Below, in pieces: positions 57,123 through 64,000 of a DNA stretch of 64,000 bases (positions are counted from its first letter, which is position 1; the number at the start of each line of letters is the position of its first letter). Below the pieces are notes generated by a model. That model did no database searches and was not told the DNA's origin. It saw only the letters and a program-made list of their open reading frames with translations. The stretch comes from Begonia masoniana (Eukaryota > Streptophyta > Magnoliopsida > Cucurbitales > Begoniaceae): NCBI GenBank assembly GCA_022432975.1, contig CM039509.1, positions 5,767,043 through 5,831,042 on the forward strand, given 5' to 3'. The position numbers and the translations under genes are program-made.

Positions 57123-59559
57123 TGTGACGACCCCCGACCCGATCGGGGCTCGCGAGCCTCACTCCGGACATTTAAAACGTGACACATATTTTTTTTTTTT
57201 GAACTTTTAAAACATTACACAGAGAAAACCTTCTCTGGAGCTGAAGACTGGAAGATAAGTAAAAATTAGGTTACAGGAATAATTGGCAGAAGAAAACAGG
57301 AAGACAGAAGGCAATGAGGAACGAAAACAATTCCCGGGATTTTCACTAGGACTTGACTTCATCTTAAACGGGATTCTGACATTTGGACGTAAAACCTTTG
57401 ACTTTTTAAAACTCTTAAATCTGAAGACGTGAAAACAGGAAATCATGAAACAGAAATGGACGACTGAAACTGGAAGGCAGAATAGACGACAAACATGCAG
57501 TGGAAGACTTAATAAAAATGGGAACATAAACTGGAAGTCATGCTGTGGAAGACTTACTGTGGACAGCAGAAGCCGTGGACGTTTGAAAGCAAAGACAGAA
57601 TCTGTGGACAAAACAAAGCTGTGGACGTTTAAAATCAAAGACAGAATCTGTGGACAAACAGAAGACGTGGACGTTTAAAATCAAAGACAGAATCTGTGGA
57701 CAAACAGAAGCTGTGGACGATTGGGAGCTGTGGAAAATTGGGTGTTGTGGACAATCGAAAACTGTGGACAATCAGGAACTAAAGGCAGAATGGACGATAA
57801 AATTTAAAGGCAGCATGGACGATAAAATTTTAAAGGCAGAATGGACGACTGAGATCGAAGGCAAAATGGACGACGGGATTAGAAAGGAAGAATGGACGAC
57901 TAACACTTAGTCGAATACTTAAAAACTCGAAAGACAGAAACTAAAAGGCAGGATGGACGACTGAATATAAAGACAGAACGGACAACTGTTTTACAGAAGG
58001 CATAGACGACAGTTTTACAGAATGCATGGACGACTGTTTTACAGTAGGCGTGGACGACTGTTTTACAGAAGGAAAGACTTGAAGACTTGAAAGACATAAA
58101 CATATACTCCGCCGATCGATCGGTTACCCCAGGCGATCGATCGGCTACCTCTCTGTTTGACAACTTACTTATTTTAACTCAAAAACATCAAAACCTCAAA
58201 ACCGATTCAAAACATGGTTTTAAAACACACTTGACAACATGACGGAGATTCAAGAAAATAAACTGTATGGATAGCTCTAAAACTCGAGGCAATCCATGCA
58301 CAACCAACTGTCAAACAGAGATTTTTAAAGCATTAACAGAAAGTTCATATATCGTTTTAAAATTTCAGAAGTTGTACAGAACTTGACATAACTATAGAAA
58401 AATACATCTTCACGGGAATAATATTTGTCTGACTGCAGCAACCAATCCCCATGAGCTCGATCCGCCAACTACATCAACTCATCAGCTTGAGGCATAAAGT
58501 CCTCATCTGGAGGATCCATACCTACAACAGGGAGTTCAACTATGAGCCTAGAGCTCAGTAAGAACATGAAATGCAGTGATGCATTTGCTGTGCATGAACA
58601 TTTTCAAATACATGAACATTACGTTACATTACATTACGTTTCACTGGACAGGAAGGTATAAGTAGGAAGAAGAGTTGGCGCAACAGGAGTACATGCCACA
58701 ACAGGACATAATAGGAGTACATGACAGGATGTCAGTACTCGTCCACACTTAACCATACATTACATTCACATTTTTAACTTTCATAACTTCAAATCTGGTG
58801 CTGAAAAATATTTACATGGTTTTTCAGAAAACGTGTATGTATGAACAGATACGGTGCTTAAACTCAACATATACAGGCGACAGAAAAAAAAAAAAACAAA
58901 CATGAAACAGAACACACAGAACACGTTTAGCTTATAGCATAACCTAGGACCTAACTACCCGAACCAAAACATAGTATCTCCATGCTGTAGGGCCTTAAGG
59001 GCTAACTTAAACGCATGAACTTACCTGTTGTCCGTGAGTTGCAAGTCTTGAACGTCTCGGTGAGTCTCAAACCTATATTATGCGTAAACGGTCCATTAAC
59101 CCTAAAACTTCAACAACACTTAACAAATAACTAACCTAAACTTGCTAATAACGTAGAAGGTTACCTTCAACGGTAAAATGGTGAAAAACAGGAGAAGACA
59201 AAATTTGGGATTCGTCGCACGTCGTCTGGAAGAGAGAGAGCAGAGAAGAGAATGAAAGATGAGAAGGGTTTCACGTAGGAGGAAGAACATATCTTGTTCA
59301 ACAAGTTGAACACTTGGCAGTCATTCATTGGCTTTCTCCCACCAACCTTAATTCCTTCCTAAATTGCCCCTCCATGCATCTCTAACTAATGATTTTGTTT
59401 AGTTTAGTTACACATTAGTTTGGTTTTTATCTCATTATTCAATTCAATATAAGCTCCGTCGATTTGTTTTCCAACAAAACATTCATTGTATTAATATCAA
59501 ATTAATTCCGCTTAATGATTCGGGGAATAATTGCATAGGCAAAAATGTCAGGTGTTACA
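57123..59559 (-). repeat. 5' LTR of gypsy B (2437 bp) with internal minisatellites
   Basis: Plus-strand ends TGTGACGACCC and GGTGTTACA. 57540-57905 contains many copies of a GTGGACG/ATGGACGA-centred unit with AAGGCAGA or AAAATCAAAGACAGA spacers. 57975-58075 has about four units of GGACGACTGTTTTACAGAA. Two GATCGATCGG palindromes lie at 58110-58150. No coding function is inferred. Confidence 0.85.
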
Positions 59560-60663
59560 CTCAATCCCTGATATTAAAACAAAATTAGTTACACACCTTA
59601 AGTACACCACAACTAATTTAATTAAATAACATACCTTTTGTTGATTCGAAACAATCGTCCATCCGGCTCCATCTCCAGTGTACAGATCTGCCTTCAAAAG
59701 TTTCAAAAACCACGTCCATGTTTCCTCGGTCTCTTTTTCGACGTTGGCAACAACAACGGGATATATTCCATCGTTCGCGTCAATACTAACGACTGTGAGC
59801 AATTGTCCGAGACACAAGCCCTTCAAGTGACAGCTATCCAAATAGATAATTGGGCGACCAAACTGCAGTAAACCCGCCTTGCAAACGGCCAAACACATAT
59901 ACACTCTTTGGCACACTAATGTATCCCCCGCATCGTAAGTATGCACTTCGAAAGTGCTCCCCAGATTTGTTCTATGTATTTCTGCTCTATACGACGATAT
60001 TAACTTGTACTATTCATCAGCCTTGCCTTCGTTAATTGTCAGAGCAATGTTTCTTGCTCTTCTCGCAAGACTAGGTGTAATGTGAGATCTATGGTTTATC
60101 CTCACTGTCTCCACAATGGAAGATAGGTCCCACCTAGAGTGACTTATGAATCTAACCAGATAACGGTTTGCCACCTATTTTGCACTAACGTATCTATTCT
60201 CAACTATTCTCGCACAGCTGTGAGTATTGACTAAAGTCTTTATTTCAAAGGTTTGTTCACCTTGCTTTTGCAAGGCATGCAAAAGCCACTCACACCCTTC
60301 TAAACACTTAGCCCTCAATCGGCTCCTTTCACTTTTAGTGAATACTATCCCTAATCCGTGTTTTACAGAATAATCTTTTATTTTGTGTTTCAGCTCTTTT
60401 AAAGATGCATATTCTCTAGTAACAAAAAATTCCATATGAATTTCTTCCCTTACCTGAACACTTTCAACCTCATCATCGTTCGACATAACCGGTGTTCGAA
60501 GCTGATCGTCTAGAGTTCTGGATGTCGAACATACAGGTATTTGTTCATTTTCATCCGAGCCATCATCACTATGTGCAGGAGTCTCGTCCAGATACAAATT
60601 CATTTCGGCATCACTATCTACTTCCTCATCTAATTCAAACCATCTAGCTGGATCAGAATCCAT
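59560..60663 (-). pseudogene. MULE transposase N-terminal half with intron (MULE-2)
   Basis: Starts MDSDPARWFELDEEVDSDAE at 60663. The MuDR region follows (VREEIHMEFF, CLEGCEWLLHALQKQGEQTF). TAG at 60175-60177 interrupts where Trp is expected (SAKWVANRYL). The MULE catalytic domain begins with FGRPIIYLDSCHLKGLCLGQ, whose Asp is a likely first catalytic residue, then DGIYPVVVANVEKETEETWT. A 67-bp intron (59634-59568, GTATGT to CAG) follows SNQQK, and exon 2 resumes with 8 bases before the gypsy B LTR cuts it off. At least one more stop lies between. Inactive, and most of the catalytic domain is missing. Confidence 0.85.
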
Positions 60664-60751
60664 CGTCTTTGCTAAAACAGATAAAATTAGCCTGCGCAGA
60701 GAAAAATTTTGTTAGAAATTTCAGTGATTTCTTCGAATGGAGGACGGAGCT

Positions 60752-61103
60752 CCTTAAATAATAAAGGAGTTCGGCCCCCCGCTATATCGACGCGGCCCCT
60801 CGCGTCTTGTAAAATTATTGATGCGGGGGGCCAAGCATCGTATGCGGTCCCCCAAACTCCCATCCACAAATCAATAATTGATTTGTGGATGGGATATTAG
60901 GGGGGCCGCGAATCTAATAAGGCCCCCCGATATCCCATCCACAGATCAATAATTGATCTGTGGATGGACATTCGGGGGGCCGAGTTAAAAATTGGCCCCC
61001 CGCGTAAGGAACATAGAATATTCGGGGGCCGACTTCAAAACTTGGCCCCCCGCATTAAATTGTCTAAGACTATCGGGGGCCGAGTCATATTTGTGGCCCC
61101 CCG
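60752..61103. promoter_or_regulatory. TATA box and array of palindromes and GC hairpins upstream of MULE-2
   Basis: Minus-strand TATTTAAGG (60760-60752) is followed upstream by GGCCCCCCGC (60773-60782) pairing with GCGGGGGGCC (60823-60832). Palindrome P1 (60859-60893) has 17-bp perfect arms, and P2 (60935-60967) has 16-bp perfect arms, both around CAATAATTG. A GGGGGGCC...GGCCCCCC hairpin (60900-60928) lies between them. Three 30-nt hairpins at 60973-61002, 61023-61052 and 61074-61103 repeat with a period of 50-51 bases. All have CGGGGGCC-type stems and different loops. Confidence 0.85.
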
Positions 61104-61536
61104 AGTTTGGTTCATGTGTATGGCACGTGCAGTGGGTGATCCCGAACCTCCGCTTTTAGTTTGAGGGTTTTTTCGAGAAATACTCATAGTTCAGGATTTA
61201 TTTTGAAATTTACCTTTACTATTTTCACCAATTATTTTTCCAACAGTACGGAGGAATAGAGGAGAACGAGAACATAGAGCTGGAGAGCCATTGCTACTAT
61301 TGATGGTCTGTGACAGAAAATGAGACCGTGATCAGGAAGAAAATGAAAATGCAAGACCAATCTCTCTCTCTCCTTTTCCTCTCTCTAAACGTCTGTAATT
61401 TCCTCTCTTCTCCAGAGTACTCCGCAGTTCTACACGTCTCAAGCCCACCCCACCAGTTCCACTACCTTTGCTTTTTAGCTTTACCCACACCCAAAATAAA
61501 CAAGCACAGAGTGTGAAACAGTTCGAAAAACGAGTG
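61104..61536. other. Possible outer end of MULE-2, then unassigned leader-like DNA
   Basis: 61165-61230 (CGAGAAATACTCATAG, TTTATTTTGAAATTTACC) resembles the low-complexity ends of plant MULEs, but no terminal repeat partner is visible. From 61240 pyrimidine and purine tracts and short open frames, none recognised. Confidence 0.35.
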
Positions 61537-63641
61537 TGTAACACCCGGTTTCATTGAACCAATTTACTTAACCAACTTGTAGTATACGTTTTATGGATAA
61601 AATTGAGAGAATTAGTGATTAGGTTAATAAATGACTAAGTAATGACATATTGGTAAATAGAGAATTATAGTGATAACCTATTTAAGGAAAGAGGCTTTGT
61701 GATTAATGCACTGTAGCCGCCACTATTTCTTTTTTTTCATATTTTCTCTCTCAGCATTCAGCTCAAGCACAGCAGAGCTCTCCAGGTGATTCCCTCTCCA
61801 ATTTTTCTCCCAACTAGGTGAGTCTACTTCGATTTCGTGCTACATTGTAACTAGTGATAGAAGAGAGGAGTTTAGATGTGAGCCTTGGTGAATGCTGTAG
61901 GTGGGAGTTAGTTTCGGTTTTGTGGTAAATTAGGAATGCACCATGTATAGGACTCCCAAATTAAATTCCCTAGATTTCTGGATATATTAGAATGAGGTTT
62001 AACAAAAATCTAATTGATATTCTGTTTATGACTTAGGTGAGCAAAACTTCCGAAGTAATTTGAAACCGAGCATTTCCAGGAGACCAGGTAAGTGGAGTAT
62101 GCATGAGCCTTCGGGCCTACATCACAAAACAGTAGGATTATGTATGTTTGAATTTGTCTGTATGTCAAGCATCATATTTTGAAAGAATACGAAAATGAAT
62201 TTACATGTATTGGTATGGTGAGAGGTGATCAGATTGTAACAGATAAACTATTAAGAGAACTAATCTGCCCCTTAACTTATGAAAGGATTTATGACTTTGA
62301 GAAGATTGATCCACTTCCCAATGGAATTGAAGAATCAGATCAGCTGTTAAGGGAACTAATCCGCCCCTTAATTTATGAAGAGGATGTATGACTTTGGGAA
62401 AATTGATCCAACTCTCAATGGAACCGAGGGATCAGATCAGTGAAAGAATGTAAATGTAACTGAGATGTGAAAGTAGAAACTGCATGATTAGGATTTATGT
62501 TTCAGTATTTCATTTCGTTATTGCTTCACTTATTTAGCATTAGGCTAATAGATGAGTTTTGTGATGTAGGCGAAGAAGCCTCAGAAGGTGTGTTCTCTGA
62601 GCATGTTGAGAACTAGACTGGTTGAGGGAGCACTTCAATGCCACGGTTTTGGTGTTCTGATGAAGCAGTTTAACTATTGTCTATTTATGAAGTTTCAGTG
62701 GTTAAGTGTCTTGTGGAAGTATGCAGAGAGTTTTAATAACATTAATAGCTCTGGTGTTTTTAACAACTTCATGGTTTTCTTGTTCTGGGCATAAAAAACA
62801 TGATTTGGTTTAGAGGTAGTTGCTTTGCTGGATATTTTTTTAGAAAGTTGTGGACTTATGTTGTTTTAATCGATTTTTAGTAAAATGCTCAAGCTCTTTT
62901 GGTAGTCGGAGTTTTCTTTGTATAGAGTGAAAATGGTTATTATGCTGTTATGTTGAGTGTTTGTCTATCGGTGGATGTAGTCCACCGGTGGATGTTAAGT
63001 GTATTGTCTATCTGTGGATATAGTCCATCGGTGGATATTGAGTGTTTTGTCTATCGGTGGATGTAGTCCATCGGTGGATGTTGAGTTTTTGTTGTTTTGT
63101 GACCGGTGGATGTGAGCGTAGGAGCGAGTATTAGATTTTTGTCGTTTTGTGACCGATGGATGTGAGCGTAGCAGTGAGTATTAGATTTTTGTCGTTTTAT
63201 GACCGGTGGATGCTGAGGGTTACTGTCGTTCGAAGGATTCGATCGATGAACGTGAGCGGTGGCTGTGGGTAGTCGACATGTCGTGCGACTGACACTGTTT
63301 AGCGGTGGATGCCCTCTATTTTCGCTTCTACCGCTGAGTCTATTTTATTTCTACTTCTGCCGCTGGCACTGTTTAGCGGTGGATGCCATTTTGTTTCTAT
63401 CGCTGGAACTGTTCAGTGGTGGACGTGTTCTTTTTTTTTTTTTTGTCTTTCAACCAATTGTCTTTAATATTTTAATTAAATTAATAAATGTTGTTTTATA
63501 CAAAATTTTTTCGCTGCAAGTTTTTACGTTTAATGATCAAAATTTGATCGTCGAGTGAAATTTTAAGTTTTTCTCAGAATGTTATAGTATGGTTATGTAT
63601 TATGTGTAACGAACCGGGTTTATATAATTCAGGGCGTTACA
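61537..63641 (+). mobile_element. Gypsy-type solo LTR (2105 bp) with TSD GAGTG
   Basis: Starts TGTAACACCCGG and ends CAGGGCGTTACA, with GAGTG at 61532-61536 and 63642-63646. A TATA-like TATTTAAG lies at 61679-61686. 62225-62440 contains two imperfect copies of a roughly 110-bp unit (GGAACTAATC, GCCCCTTAA and GATTGATCCA words). 62966-63425 is a minisatellite built on GGTGGATG. No internal domain or second LTR, so recombination between LTRs has removed the element body. Short open frames inside are not genes. Confidence 0.93.
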
Positions 63642-63711
63642 GAGTGTCTCCAGGAGAGAGAAAACGAAGAAAATGGGTCGGATAGAAAGAGAAAGAGAAG
63701 AAGGGTGAATC

Positions 63712-63845
63712 AGGTGGTTGATACGGGGTTGTCAGGGAAGTTGTGTGGAGTGAGAGTGTGTACTTATGTGCAGGAAGAGAGCGATGTGATTGTACGTAGT
63801 CCAGGATGACCTACTGGACTGCTCCAAGGCTCGGTTTGATCTGAA
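63712..63845 (+). repeat. Second copy of the 11519-11650 block
   Basis: Starts AGGTGGTTGATACGG and matches the first copy to CCAAGGCTCG, with a 31-codon frame from 63714 to TGA 63807-63809 conserved. Similarity to the area after 11650 continues loosely. Confidence 0.6.
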
Positions 63846-63899
63846 ACAATGTGGGTTTTCTTCATTAATATGATAAGTTTCAGATTATCATTGGGTATT

Positions 63900-63963
63900 T
63901 TTATAAAATTAATATCCATTCTTTCTTTCACTTGAAAGAAAAAATGGATATTAATTTTATAAA
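63900..63963. repeat. Short hairpin with 21-bp perfect arms, then start of a MITE-like repeat
   Basis: 63900-63920 is the perfect reverse complement of 63943-63963 (AATGGATATTAATTTTATAA core), with further pairing TCTTTCA/TGAAAGA in the loop. From 63967 the sequence matches the left end of the MITE-like element at 11755 and runs out of the window. Confidence 0.65.
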
Positions 63964-64000
63964 ATTACCAAACGACATTTAATTTACTTGAAATTTTTAT

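Larger units (their letters stand above)
44066..59559 (-). mobile_element. Ty3/gypsy element B, truncated, with nested Cassandra and Sirevirus
   Basis: Right to left: a 2.4-kb LTR (59559-57123), primer site (57118-57107), gag and protease (56958-55583), then the nested Sirevirus, a 107-bp sliver (45468-45362), the nested Cassandra, and the start of RT (44537-44066). The pieces join in order across both insertions: the sliver encodes the stretch between protease and RT. RT stops at RAGDI against gypsy A, so the 3' half and second LTR are lost. It is inserted in exon 2 of the MULE at 59560; the neighbouring bases CTCAA would be one half of a target duplication. Confidence 0.9.

Noticed and set aside
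57975..58075. CRISPR-like array of short repeats
   Set aside because: Units of about 22-24 bp have no unique spacers of constant length, and the context is a plant LTR.
57207..58163. Frames of 77-143 codons on both strands
   Set aside because: They lie in the gypsy B LTR minisatellites; open frames arise from repeat periodicity, with no family wording.
62179..63558. Open frames of 68-99 codons
   Set aside because: All are within the solo LTR defined by TSD GAGTG; no conserved domain.

Overview
The window is plant nuclear DNA, most likely from a eudicot. It holds intron-containing plant genes and gene pieces, Ty1/copia and Ty3/gypsy LTR retrotransposons with tRNA-iMet primer sites (TGGTATCAGAGC), Cassandra TRIMs that carry 5S-rRNA-like LTRs, and Mutator-like (MULE) fragments. 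I see no bacterial operons, CRISPR array, tRNA gene or ordinary rRNA gene. By eye, well over half of the window is transposon-derived.

Layout. 1-3060: a decayed minus-strand copia element cut by the window edge. 3350-10980 and 24119-31715: two copies of a 7.6-kb segment, each carrying a five-exon gene for a TMEM208/SND2-type ER membrane protein. The right copy (24237-31425) is intact at 172 codons. The left copy lacks the promoter and first leader exon and has a stop in exon 4. 12.6-20.8 kb: a MULE tail split by a Cassandra solo LTR with its target-site duplication (TSD), then a minus-strand PADRE/DUF4228 gene whose 79-bp intron took a young 5.9-kb Sirevirus that lacks reverse transcriptase. 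22.7-23.0 kb: the 5' end of a PPR gene with telo-box and site II motifs. 32.6-34.5 kb: a long inverted repeat of MULE transposase sequence, a MULE gene start, and an upstream cluster of palindromes. 34.7-35.4 kb: three exons of a NIK/SERK-type LRR receptor kinase.

35.65-59.56 kb is a nest of elements. Gypsy A (35654-44065, minus) contains a Cassandra and a 474-bp tandem duplication. It abuts truncated gypsy B (44066-59559, minus), which contains another Cassandra (44538-45361) and a complete 10.1-kb Sirevirus (45469-55582, TSD AACTC) with an extra third ORF. Gypsy B itself sits in exon 2 of a second MULE (59560-60663). That MULE's upstream region again carries palindromes and GC hairpins (60759-61103). 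61537-63641 is a gypsy-type solo LTR with TSD GAGTG. The last 300 bases repeat a block also found at 11.5 kb.

The only gene I judge probably functional is the TMEM208-like gene at 24-31 kb. The main candidates for unusual biology are the MULE inverted repeat, which resembles the maize Mu killer arrangement, and the similar palindrome arrays upstream of two diverged MULE transposase genes.
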